The notes under the pieces are model-generated. The model searched no databases. It saw only the letters and a program-made list of their open reading frames with translations, and was not told where the DNA came from. The translations under genes were made by a program, and so were the position numbers. 64,000 nt of DNA. Source: Billgrantia zhangzhouensis (GTDB lineage: Bacteria > Pseudomonadota > Gammaproteobacteria > Pseudomonadales > Halomonadaceae). The stretch is taken from the NCBI RefSeq assembly GCF_021404465.1, contig NZ_JABFTT010000017.1, positions 34,496 to 98,495 of the forward strand, written 5' to 3'. Shown here one piece after another: positions 45,626-54,413 of the stretch. Position 1 is the first letter of the stretch, and each line of letters starts with the position of its first letter.

Positions 45626-48600
45626 ATGGATATCGCCAAGTCGTCCATCGAACGGCCGGTCGTGACCTGGCTCATCGTCGTCATCTGCCTGGTCGGTGGC
45701 ATTTGGGGCTTCAATAACCTCGGCAAGCTCGAGGACCCTTCGTTCACCATACCCAATGCCATCATCAACACGCCTTACCCCGGCGCGACCGCCCAGGAAG
45801 TGGAAGAGGAGGTGACCGAGCGCCTGGAAACGGCCATTCAGGAGCTGCAGCAGATCGACGTGATCGAGTCGCTCTCCATGCCTGGACGCTCGGAGATCGA
45901 GGTCGAGGTCGCTTCCACCTACCGCAGCCACCAGCTACCGCAGATCTGGGACGAACTCAGGCGCAAGATCAACGATACCCAGGCGGCATTGCCCGAAGGT
46001 GCCTCGCCCTCGCAGGTCAATGACGATTTCGGTGAAGTCTACGGCATCTTTTACGCCGTGACGGCACCTGGCTACAGCGAGAGTGAAATTCGCGACGTGT
46101 CGCGCTTTCTCCAACGGGAGATCCTCACGGTGCCCAACGTGGCGCGGGTTGCCACGGCCGGCGAGCGCGAAGAGGCGATCTATATCGAGATTCCCAACGA
46201 GCGGCTCACTACCCTCGGAATTCCCGTCGATCACGTGATCAATACCATCCAGACCGAAAACCAGGTCGCCGATGCCGGCTCGATGCGCATCGGCGACGAC
46301 CACGTACGCATCGTCGTGCGTGCCGGGGTCGACAGCGTGGCCAATATCGAATCGATTCGTATCGGCCGCCCCGGTACCACCGAGCAGATCTCCCTGATCG
46401 ATATCGCCACGGTAACGCGTCAAGCCGTCGAGGTGCCTGGCCATTTGATCCGGCACAATGGCGAGCCTGCTTTCACCCTGGCCGTGGCCGGTGTGACCGA
46501 GGCCAACATCGTCGAGGTGGGCGAAGCCGTGGAGCGGCATCTCCATGCGCTGGAAGGACGCATACCGCTTGGCGTCGAGCTGCATCCCATCTACGAACAA
46601 CATCGTGTCGTCGACGAAGCGATCAACGATTTCCTGATCAACCTGGCCATGTCGGTGTCCATCGTCATCGGTGTGCTGTGCCTGTTCATGGGCTGGCGGG
46701 TCGGCATGGTGGTCGGCGCAACGCTGCTGCTCACCGTACTCGGCACGCTGTTCTTCATGTGGGTGTTCGATATCGAGATGGAGCGGGTTTCGCTTGGCGC
46801 CCTGATCATTGCCATGGGCATGCTGGTGGACAATGCCATCGTGGTGGCCGAAGGGATGCTGATCAACATGCAGCGTGGCAGGGCGGTCAAGGAGGCTGCC
46901 AGCGAGGCCGCCGGCCGTACCCAAATACCGCTGCTTGGTGCCACGGTCATCGGCATTCTGGCCTTCTCGGGTATCGGCCTGTCGGATGACGTGACCGGCG
47001 AGTTCCTGTTCTCTCTGTTCGCGGTAATAGCGGTCTCGTTACTGCTGAGCTGGGCGCTGGCCATCACCGTCACGCCGCTGTTCGGCTACTATCTGTTTCG
47101 TCACGCACGGCTTGGCAGCGACAAGGATCCGCATGGTGGGCTGATCTATCGCCTCTATGCCCGCTTCCTGTCGCTGACGCTGCGCCTGCGCGGGCTGACC
47201 GTGGCCTTGTTGGTGGGAGTGACGGCCGCCTGTGCCTGGGGGTTCACCTTCGTTTCGCAGTCGTTCTTTCCCGACTCGAACACACCGATGTTTTACGTCA
47301 ACTACGAGTTGCCCCAGGGTAGCGACATCCGCACCACCCGGCACGATGCAGAGCGTATCGAGTCTTATCTGCTGGACAAGGCCGGCGTCGAGACGGTGTC
47401 GACCTTCATCGGTCGCGGGGCGACGCGTTTCATGCTGACCTATGCTCCGGAGCAGCCCGATCCCGCCTATGCCCAGTTCATCGTGCGGGCTGAGAGCCTC
47501 GAGCGCATTGCTGAACTCGATAGCGAAGTCTACGCCGAACTACAGGCGGCTTTTCCCGAAGCCCGGGTGCGTACCCAGCGTATCCAGTTCGGTCCCGGTA
47601 CCGGCGCTCAGATCGAGGCGCGTTTCCACGGCAGCGACCCGGCCGTACTGCGCCGCTTGGCGGATGAGGCCAAGCAAGTCATGCGTAACAATACTGCGCT
47701 GATCGACATTCGTCAGGATTGGCGCGAGCAGGAAACCGTCGTGGCGCCGCAGTTCAACGAGGAGCGGGCACGGATCGCCGGCGTGAGCCGTGACGAGCTG
47801 GCTCAGACCCTGCAGTTCGCCTCATCGGGGGTGCGTGCGGGGACCTACCGCGAAGGCGACAGTTTGATTCCCATCATCGCCCGCCCGCCGGAAAACGAGC
47901 GGCGGAACGTCTCGCGGCTGGCCGATCGCATGGTATGGAGCAGCGCCGAGCAGCGCTTCATACCCATCACCCAGATCGTGGATGGCTTCGCGACCGAAAG
48001 TCAGGAGGCGCTGATCCATCGACGAAATCGTGTACGGACCTTGACGGTTCAGGCCGACCCGGCCGAAGGATACACCGCCAATGCGGCTTTCTCGACCGTA
48101 CGCGGGGCAATCGAGGACATGACGCTTCCGCCCGGCTATGCGCTCACCTGGGGAGGCGAGTATGAAAATTCCAGCGATGCCCAGGAATCCCTGGCCCGGC
48201 AGTTGCCGTTGAGCTTCGTTGCCATGCTGGTGGTCTCGATTCTGCTGTTCGGCAAGCTGCGCCAACCCTTGATCATCTGGCTGGTGGTACCCATGTCAAT
48301 CTGTGGTGTGGTGATCGGCCTGCTGCTCACCGGATTGCCGTTTTCATTTACCGCTCTGCTGGGCATGCTCAGCCTTTCCGGCATGTTGATGAAGAACGCC
48401 ATCGTGCTGGTCGACGAGATCGATGCTCAGATCAAGACCGGCAAGGAGCGTCTGAGCGCGCTGTTGGATGCCAGCGTCAGCCGTCTGCGTCCGGTGATGC
48501 TGGCTGCCGGCACCACCATCCTGGGCATGCTGCCGCTATTGTTCGACGCATTCTTCAACAGCATGGCCGTGACGATCATGGGTGGGTTGGCCTTCGCCTC

Positions 48601-48682
48601 GTTGCTCACGCTGATTGCGGTACCGGTATTCTACTCGCTGTTTTTCGCCATCTCCCTGCAAGGCGGACGGCACGAGAACTAG
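45626..48682 (+). CDS. RND efflux pump permease
   Basis: A 1018-residue inner-membrane proton-drug antiporter of the HAE-type RND family. Twelve TM helices are arranged as one plus a large periplasmic loop plus five, twice. Conserved features include the N-terminal SSIERPVVTWLIVV, the TM4 segment GALIIAMGMLVDNAIVVAEG with its paired-acid position, and FFNSMAVTIMGGLAFASLLTL near the end. Its substrate cannot be told; the sequence begins more like the VexF/YhiV-distant group than AcrB. Its 3' end overlaps the convergent PBP gene by four bases. Confidence 0.93.
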   Translation: MDIAKSSIERPVVTWLIVVICLVGGIWGFNNLGKLEDPSFTIPNAIINTPYPGATAQEVEEEVTERLETAIQELQQIDVIESLSMPGRSEIEVEVASTYRSHQLPQIWDELRRKINDTQAALPEGASPSQVNDDFGEVYGIFYAVTAPGYSESEIRDVSRFLQREILTVPNVARVATAGEREEAIYIEIPNERLTTLGIPVDHVINTIQTENQVADAGSMRIGDDHVRIVVRAGVDSVANIESIRIGRPGTTEQISLIDIATVTRQAVEVPGHLIRHNGEPAFTLAVAGVTEANIVEVGEAVERHLHALEGRIPLGVELHPIYEQHRVVDEAINDFLINLAMSVSIVIGVLCLFMGWRVGMVVGATLLLTVLGTLFFMWVFDIEMERVSLGALIIAMGMLVDNAIVVAEGMLINMQRGRAVKEAASEAAGRTQIPLLGATVIGILAFSGIGLSDDVTGEFLFSLFAVIAVSLLLSWALAITVTPLFGYYLFRHARLGSDKDPHGGLIYRLYARFLSLTLRLRGLTVALLVGVTAACAWGFTFVSQSFFPDSNTPMFYVNYELPQGSDIRTTRHDAERIESYLLDKAGVETVSTFIGRGATRFMLTYAPEQPDPAYAQFIVRAESLERIAELDSEVYAELQAAFPEARVRTQRIQFGPGTGAQIEARFHGSDPAVLRRLADEAKQVMRNNTALIDIRQDWREQETVVAPQFNEERARIAGVSRDELAQTLQFASSGVRAGTYREGDSLIPIIARPPENERRNVSRLADRMVWSSAEQRFIPITQIVDGFATESQEALIHRRNRVRTLTVQADPAEGYTANAAFSTVRGAIEDMTLPPGYALTWGGEYENSSDAQESLARQLPLSFVAMLVVSILLFGKLRQPLIIWLVVPMSICGVVIGLLLTGLPFSFTALLGMLSLSGMLMKNAIVLVDEIDAQIKTGKERLSALLDASVSRLRPVMLAAGTTILGMLPLLFDAFFNSMAVTIMGGLAFASLLTLIAVPVFYSLFFAISLQGGRHEN

Positions 48683-51600
48683 CGCAGGGCCAGGCCGGAC
48701 GACACGGCGGGATCCTCGCTCGAGGCATGGGGAGAATGATCGACTTCACCCTCGGCGAAATGATACTCACCGCTCGGAGCGGAGCGGCAGGCGCCGCTGC
48801 CCGTTGACAAATAGGGGTGCAAGATCGGCTCCATGCCCTTGAGCACCTGGACCGGCAGAGCCGAAGTGAAGCGGAAGTTGTCCGAGGCGCTACCGGGAAC
48901 ATAGGCAGTAAGGGTGCCGAAATGGTTCTCGCCGAGATAGAACACGAAGGTCGCCGTGCGGTTGCGCGCCCGGGAACTAGTGACCTGGCCGCCGCGACCT
49001 ACCGTTTGGATCCGGTTGTTGCCGGTGCCGGTCTTGCCGCCCAGCACCAGCGATGAACCATCCTCGAGCGTGAAGCTGCCCTGAAGGCGTCTGGCGGTAC
49101 CGCCTTCGACCACCTGCGACAGCGTTTCGCGCAGCACCGCGGCCACTTCGGGAGCCATGACGCGCTGGGCTCGCCCGCCGGCTGGCAGGAAGCGTGTCTC
49201 GTAAGGGGTATTGGCGGCGAAGTGCAGTTCGTCGATGCGCAGGGTGGGTAGCCTCACACCGTCGTTGAGAATGATGCCCATCAGCTCCGCCAACGCCGCC
49301 GGACGATCGCCCGATGAGCCTATGGCAGTGGCCAGCGAAGGCACCAGGTGGTCGAAGGGGTAGCCCAGGCGCTGCCAACGCTCATGAATATCACTGAACG
49401 CCTCGACCTCTAGCATGGTGCGGATACGCACATCACGGGCGCTGCGATGGCGCGTCCTGAACAGCCATTGGTAGACCTCCTGACGCTCGTCCGCGCTGGC
49501 GGAAGCAGCCTCGCCGAAACTCGCATCGGGGTAGTCGAGCAGATAGCCCAACAGCCACAGCTCCAGTGGATGCACCTTGGCGATATAGCCCTGGTCGGTG
49601 AGCGAATGGTTTCCTGGTGCGTAGCGCTCGTAAAGCGTATCTACCTCGCGTTCGTTCAGGCGGATGGCATCGGGTAGCCAGGCGGTAAGAAAGGCGGCGA
49701 AATTATCGCGGCTGGCTTCGGGAAACAGGTAGCGATGGACGGCGGCCAGCCGTGGCGCCGAGACGTTGAGTCCTTCGAGGAAGGTAACGAGTCGCTGGTC
49801 GTTCTCCATATGCCGGTACTTGCGCCAGAAACGCTGCAGGTAGGTGCGTCCCTCGCGATCGGCGAACCGGCGCAGATACTCCATGCGCCGTGGATCGCCA
49901 TCGTCCTCCAGCAATTGACTGCGCGGTTCGTTGCGATGAGTGCTGTAGCGTACCAGGTCGCGCATCAGGCGTATGAAAGGCAGGTTGAGCGATTCGCGCA
50001 TGGCTTCGGCCAGGGTCGGGTTGCGCCCGTTGTCCTCACGACGGAAGTTGTTGAACGTGTGTCGCCCGCCGCCGGTGAAGAAAGCTTCCCCCGGGCTTGC
50101 CGAGTAGCGTCGCTCCATGGCCATGTGCAAGAGTTCGTCGAGCCTGAGCTCAGGGGACTCGATGAGCCGATCCAGTACCCAGCGGCTGAGCACATCCTGA
50201 CGATCGGTCTCGATCGCACGTAGCGTTTCATGGCTCTTTCCCGCATGGCGTGCGTGCAACTCGGCGATCACTTCCAGATAGGTGGCCAGTACCCTCAGCT
50301 TGGCGGTGGAGCCGAGCTCCAGCTTGCTGCCCTCGTTGATGTCGAATGGCTGATCGGTATTGTCGGTCTGCACGCGAACCATGAAGCCTTCTTCGCTGCG
50401 CTCGAAAAGGGTGAAGCTGTAGCGCACGTCCTGTGTCCGGTCGGGTGACAGCAAGCGGTCTCCCAACAGGCCGACTTCACCGGCGAACCCGGGGTCCGCC
50501 AGGCGATGCAGATAACGGGTCACTTCCCGCTGAAGACTGGCGTCGAGAGTGGTGCGAGCGCTGAGGTCGAGGCGATCGAGATCGTAGAGCGACATGCCCA
50601 GCATGCCGCCCAGGCGCTGGCGTGCGACTTGGATCGCCTTGTCGGCTTCCACACGCAGGCTGACGGGCGCTTCGGTGTAATCACGAAATGTCAGGCGTTG
50701 CTCCAGCGCTGCCTGGGCGAGCGTATCCGGTACCACGCCTTCCTGTCGCAGCAGTCGCAAGTAGCTGTCGGTCAGGTCCTCCAGCGCCCGCCGACCGCCG
50801 GCGAGATACCATGAGGGACGCCGCTGCGCGATCATCAGCGCCACGACCTGACGAAGGGCAAATCCCTGCTCGGTACGCTCGTCGACCGCGTCGAAGCCGA
50901 TGGCCAGACGACGATTGAAGGTATCGAAATCGGCCCCGAACCAGGCCCACAGGCCATCGCCGATACCATGTACTTCGCCATAACCGGGGGCGGCCGATAG
51001 CGGCACGGTGTTGAGGTAGTCGAGCGCCACGTCCTGGCGAGCCGTCATGGTCTGGGGGCCATGCCGGTAGCTGCGTACGCTGGCCGACACCATCTGGCGC
51101 AATTTCTCCCGGGGCGAGTAGGTCAGCCCTTGGGGAGAGTGGCGATATTTCTCGAGCTGAGTGGCAAGCGTGCTGCCGCCGGCGGCCTGGCCGGGCAGAT
51201 CCAGGGCACGACCCACCTGCGACAGGGCCGCTTTGGTGAAGCGCGGCCAGTCGACGGCAGGGTTGGCGTAGGGCGTGCTTTCATTCAGCAACTGGCGGTT
51301 CTCGATGAACAGCAGAACGTCCAACACGAGCGGTGGAATCGAGTCGAAGCTGGGGTACTGGCGCCGTGGATAGCGGAAGTGATAGAGCGTATCGCCCCGA
51401 CACTCCTCGATGAGCAGGCCGCCCTGGGTCTTCTCTGCATAGGGCGGGAAGAAGCCGCGACGAGTGTAGTCGAGCAGGGCTAGCGAGAAGCGTGCCTGCT
51501 CGGTGACCTCATAGCCGCGAGCCAGCAGGCGTGACTCGAACTCGGGAAGCAGGGTATAGCCCAGACGCTGATCGAAGGGGCCGTGGCTGGGGAACTGTAT

Positions 51601-51900
51601 CTGCTGGCTGCGACCGGGTTCTACCGAATAACGCAGCGTCGCGGCATAGCGTGAGAATTCCTGAGCCTGGAAATGCGAGGTCTTGGCTTCAGCCACCAGC
51701 AGCGTGACGAGCGACACGCCGAACAGGAACAGCAGAATCCCCAGGCCCATGTACAGATAGCGAGGGGACGGTGCCTCTCGCGGCGCTGGCGCGAGCTTTG
51801 GTTCCTGAATGAGTGGCGAGCGCTGCTCGAGTGACTCACCGTTGTCGAGCCACGCCACGGTAGACGAATTCCGGCGTGACGAAGAACTGCGCGCACCCAT
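48679..51900 (-). CDS. Large bifunctional penicillin-binding protein (GT51 + transpeptidase), divergent
   Basis: A 1073-residue predicted peptidoglycan synthase. A cytoplasmic lead is followed by one TM helix (about 50-72), a divergent GT51 transglycosylase domain (about 190-400) and a transpeptidase domain (about 460-1030). The GT51 motifs are altered: the catalytic glutamate motif EDxxFxxHxG reads roughly ENRQLLNES, while GGSTLATQLEKY keeps the second motif. The transpeptidase has GSTAKL (SxxK, about residue 528) and GGKTGTGNN (KTG, about 955). It is longer than typical class A PBPs (~780-850). It lacks the PBP1a OB insert as far as I can see. It overlaps the RND pump gene tail-to-tail. Confidence 0.82.
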   Translation of the reverse strand: MGARSSSSRRNSSTVAWLDNGESLEQRSPLIQEPKLAPAPREAPSPRYLYMGLGILLFLFGVSLVTLLVAEAKTSHFQAQEFSRYAATLRYSVEPGRSQQIQFPSHGPFDQRLGYTLLPEFESRLLARGYEVTEQARFSLALLDYTRRGFFPPYAEKTQGGLLIEECRGDTLYHFRYPRRQYPSFDSIPPLVLDVLLFIENRQLLNESTPYANPAVDWPRFTKAALSQVGRALDLPGQAAGGSTLATQLEKYRHSPQGLTYSPREKLRQMVSASVRSYRHGPQTMTARQDVALDYLNTVPLSAAPGYGEVHGIGDGLWAWFGADFDTFNRRLAIGFDAVDERTEQGFALRQVVALMIAQRRPSWYLAGGRRALEDLTDSYLRLLRQEGVVPDTLAQAALEQRLTFRDYTEAPVSLRVEADKAIQVARQRLGGMLGMSLYDLDRLDLSARTTLDASLQREVTRYLHRLADPGFAGEVGLLGDRLLSPDRTQDVRYSFTLFERSEEGFMVRVQTDNTDQPFDINEGSKLELGSTAKLRVLATYLEVIAELHARHAGKSHETLRAIETDRQDVLSRWVLDRLIESPELRLDELLHMAMERRYSASPGEAFFTGGGRHTFNNFRREDNGRNPTLAEAMRESLNLPFIRLMRDLVRYSTHRNEPRSQLLEDDGDPRRMEYLRRFADREGRTYLQRFWRKYRHMENDQRLVTFLEGLNVSAPRLAAVHRYLFPEASRDNFAAFLTAWLPDAIRLNEREVDTLYERYAPGNHSLTDQGYIAKVHPLELWLLGYLLDYPDASFGEAASASADERQEVYQWLFRTRHRSARDVRIRTMLEVEAFSDIHERWQRLGYPFDHLVPSLATAIGSSGDRPAALAELMGIILNDGVRLPTLRIDELHFAANTPYETRFLPAGGRAQRVMAPEVAAVLRETLSQVVEGGTARRLQGSFTLEDGSSLVLGGKTGTGNNRIQTVGRGGQVTSSRARNRTATFVFYLGENHFGTLTAYVPGSASDNFRFTSALPVQVLKGMEPILHPYLSTGSGACRSAPSGEYHFAEGEVDHSPHASSEDPAVSSGLALR

Positions 51901-52007
51901 ACGTCACTCCCACCCGACCGCGACCTGTTGATTTTGTTTTAGCCCAGTCCGACGGAGCGATAAAGTGGTTGCTAAAAAAGAATTTGTAACAGGACGGGGA
52001 CGTTTCC

Positions 52008-53492
52008 TTAGCCGACGCGATAGATGCCGAAGTGCCTCAACCCCCTGTCGTGCAGATGCAGGGCCTGCATGCGGCTCATCACGCCCTGATCGCAATAGAG
52101 CAGGTAGCGGCGGTCGTCGGGTAGCGTTTCGGCGCGCGACTGGAGCTCGAAGAAGGGAATTTCCAGGCACTCCACTTCTTCGAGCATGAGCGGCGCGGCT
52201 TCGCGCTCAGTTGGAGGACGAATGTCGATCACGCTGACCTCCGTTCCGCCGGTCATGGAAAGGTCGGTCACCACCTCCAGATACGGTTCGTTGCCGGGCT
52301 CTTCAACTGGCAGAGCGTCCAATAGGCGGTCGGAACGGGTTTGTACGGCATGCTCCAAGGCGGCATCGAGCACGCTGAAGTCGAAGTTTGACTCGGCCTC
52401 GACGACCTTGTCATGGCGGGCCTGGGTGTTGGGCCGTTGGGATACGGCACCGCACACTTCCGGCATGCCTTCAGCGAACGGAGCCGTGCCGATCTGGCGA
52501 GCGGTATCGATGATCGTCTGCTTGTCCTCGGCAATTAGTGGGCGCAGGATCGGCACTTCACTGGCCTCGTCGATGAGCACGAGATTAGTGAGACTCTGGC
52601 TCGAAACCTGGGCGATGGCATCGCCGGTCACAAGCATGGGAATACGCGAGCGTACTGCAATACGGCTGGCTGCCCGTACCATCATGCGCTTGAGTACGAC
52701 GCCGATGAGGCCGTCGGGAATGCTGCGCTGTAGCTCCGCCACGACGCCCTCGAAGGGCACCGAGATGAATCTGACCCGATGGGAGCGTGAGTAAGTCTCC
52801 CACAGATGGTATGCCACCTCGCGCACGGCTGCCTCGTGGCCGGCGCCACCCAGTTCGAAAAACAAAAAGTGGGACTTGATTCCGCGACGCATCATCTTCC
52901 ACGCCGCAACGGGGGAGTCGTAGCCACCCGAGATCAGCGTCAGGGCCTGACCCTGCAGTCCCATGGGATAACCGCCGAGCCCACTCCAGCGCTGGCGCAC
53001 GAGACGCAGGCGGTCCTCTATCACCTCGACTCGAACGTCCACGTCAGGAGCCTTGAGCCGAACCCGGGCGCCGGGAGCGGCGTCGAGCAGTATCTGGCCA
53101 AGGTAACGCTCGAGCTGTTCGGAAGAGAATTCGTGCTCACCGCGGCGTTTCGCCGTTATGCGAAAGGAACGTCCAGCGATCGCATCCCGCCATACCGGCA
53201 GCAAACGTTCGGCGGTGTCCTCGAAGGAGATGAAGGGAATCTCCTCGACACACTGTATCTCGTGGATACCTGGAATACGGCACAGCATCTCTTCCAACCG
53301 ATGGCGCCATTCGGAAGCCACATCGTCCGCAATGCGAACCTTCAACTCATCCCAGCCCCCTTGAACGTGAAGCATATCGCCTAGCGGGCGTAGCACGTTG
53401 CGAATGTTGCCGACCAGGCAGCGTGTCATCTGGCGCCGTACGGAGCGTGACTTGATGGTGATCTCGGGGAATAGCTTCAGCAAGTAATACAT
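52008..53492 (-). CDS. thiI: tRNA 4-thiouridine sulfurtransferase ThiI (with rhodanese domain)
   Basis: ThiI transfers sulfur to U8 of tRNA and serves thiamine thiazole synthesis. The 494-residue protein has an N-terminal ferredoxin-like/THUMP region (about 1-165), the PP-loop SGGYDSPVA (about 180) and a C-terminal rhodanese domain with active cysteine in YCDQGVMSR (about 467). The partner cysteine is in PEVCGAVSQRP. The start MYYLLKLFPEITIKSRS aligns with E. coli MKFIIKLFPEITIKSQS, so the ATG at 53492 was preferred to a TTG at 53525. Confidence 0.95.
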   Translation of the reverse strand: MYYLLKLFPEITIKSRSVRRQMTRCLVGNIRNVLRPLGDMLHVQGGWDELKVRIADDVASEWRHRLEEMLCRIPGIHEIQCVEEIPFISFEDTAERLLPVWRDAIAGRSFRITAKRRGEHEFSSEQLERYLGQILLDAAPGARVRLKAPDVDVRVEVIEDRLRLVRQRWSGLGGYPMGLQGQALTLISGGYDSPVAAWKMMRRGIKSHFLFFELGGAGHEAAVREVAYHLWETYSRSHRVRFISVPFEGVVAELQRSIPDGLIGVVLKRMMVRAASRIAVRSRIPMLVTGDAIAQVSSQSLTNLVLIDEASEVPILRPLIAEDKQTIIDTARQIGTAPFAEGMPEVCGAVSQRPNTQARHDKVVEAESNFDFSVLDAALEHAVQTRSDRLLDALPVEEPGNEPYLEVVTDLSMTGGTEVSVIDIRPPTEREAAPLMLEEVECLEIPFFELQSRAETLPDDRRYLLYCDQGVMSRMQALHLHDRGLRHFGIYRVG

Positions 53493-53572
53493 TGGCAACG
53501 CACTTGTAAAAAATTTGAAAAACAACTGCTTGCCATTATACCAGAGGACACCCAGGCATGCGGGGGAAAGGA

Positions 53573-53589
53573 GGGCGCCAAGGGCGCCC
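53573..53589 (-). terminator. Hairpin after the small unknown gene
   Basis: A perfect 7-bp stem GGGCGCC/GGCGCCC (53573-53579 with 53583-53589) lies just past the stop at 53601 on the - strand, followed by TCCTTTCC. A modest terminator candidate before thiI. Confidence 0.5.
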
Positions 53590-53600
53590 GGGGATACGGC

Positions 53601-53885
53601 TTAGTAGAGCGCCTGCTCCTCACTGACCACTTCCTTGAGCAGTTCCAGGAACAGTTTGTCGGCTTCGGAGTGTTCCTGCGGGTCTTCGGGGATATGCACG
53701 CTCGTGGTGTCCGAGATCTCGTTGGCGATACGAGTCAGGACGTCTTCGGGGCTGCCTTCGCCGGAGTGTCGGCGTGCGATATCGAGCGACTGCTCGAGAA
53801 TGCGGGGGTCCTGAAGCAGCTTCTTGATGAAACCGCGCAATTCGTTGATGACACGCGTTTTCTGAATTTCGGATGAGGCTGACAT
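53601..53885 (-). CDS. Hypothetical small helical protein
   Basis: A 94-residue acidic, mostly helical protein (INELRGFIKKLLQDPRILEQSLDIARRHSG, then a C-terminal amphipathic helix ADKLFLELLKEVVSEEQ). The ATG at 53885 has a GGGAGAGA ribosome-binding site; a longer in-frame reading exists but lacks one. I do not recognise the family. It precedes thiI on the same strand, separated by a hairpin. Confidence 0.7.
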   Translation of the reverse strand: MSASSEIQKTRVINELRGFIKKLLQDPRILEQSLDIARRHSGEGSPEDVLTRIANEISDTTSVHIPEDPQEHSEADKLFLELLKEVVSEEQALY

Positions 53886-54413
53886 GACGTCTCTCCCTGT
53901 TGCTGATGGCCCATGTCGATGATGGGGCGACGATAGCATGTTTGGCGTCGTTCGGGAGGTCCGAGTGTGATGCGTGAGGAAAGTGGACTCGATGGAACGG
54001 GGCGATGTCGGAAAAGCGACAAAAGTCGATGGAAATCCGGTTGGATAATGTCACGATCTCGCTTACAATAGATTACACATTGGTACTCATGATAAAGTTG
54101 GGTTTCTATACTTCTCTTTCGGTTACAAAGCGGGAGGATCAGCCGAAAGAGACATGGCGAGGTAGTCGCCAAAAAGCATGAGCCGATACCACGGCGCCAT
54201 GCTGCCAAGGAAGCGCTGAATGGAGCGGTGGGCGCGACAAGCGCCCGCACAGTTATTTATGCAGCGTTTCCTTGAACAGGGAATCGGGAATGGATGCACC
54301 ATCCGGCCCAGGCCGGATGCGCCCCGCAAGAACAAGAAAAAACGCCTTAACCTCCTGATCGGTTGCGTCGCCAAACCGATACGGTGCATCCGATCTCATG
54401 AAAAGGGAATCCC
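53886..54413. other. 528-base AT-richer leader before the TolC-OmpA-SPOR gene
   Basis: No convincing gene. A small frame on the - strand (54123-54389) has an improbable Arg/Cys-rich translation and was rejected. Visible elements are a 10-bp perfect inverted repeat (54113-54122 with 54143-54152, 20-base loop), a possible -10 hexamer TATACT at 54107-54112, and a 9-bp hairpin (54300-54308 with 54311-54319) about 95 bases before the ATG. Together they suggest a regulated promoter and structured leader for the adhesin-secretion locus. Confidence 0.55.
54113..54152. promoter_or_regulatory. Long perfect inverted repeat upstream of the secretion locus
   Basis: TCTCTTTCGG (54113-54122) and CCGAAAGAGA (54143-54152) are exact reverse complements, 20 bases apart, directly after a TATACT hexamer. 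It may be an operator or an RNA stem. Confidence 0.5.

Noticed and set aside
54123..54389. An 88-codon frame on the - strand in the leader of the secretion locus
   Set aside because: It is Arg/Cys-rich, lacks a ribosome-binding site and overlaps inverted repeats that look regulatory.
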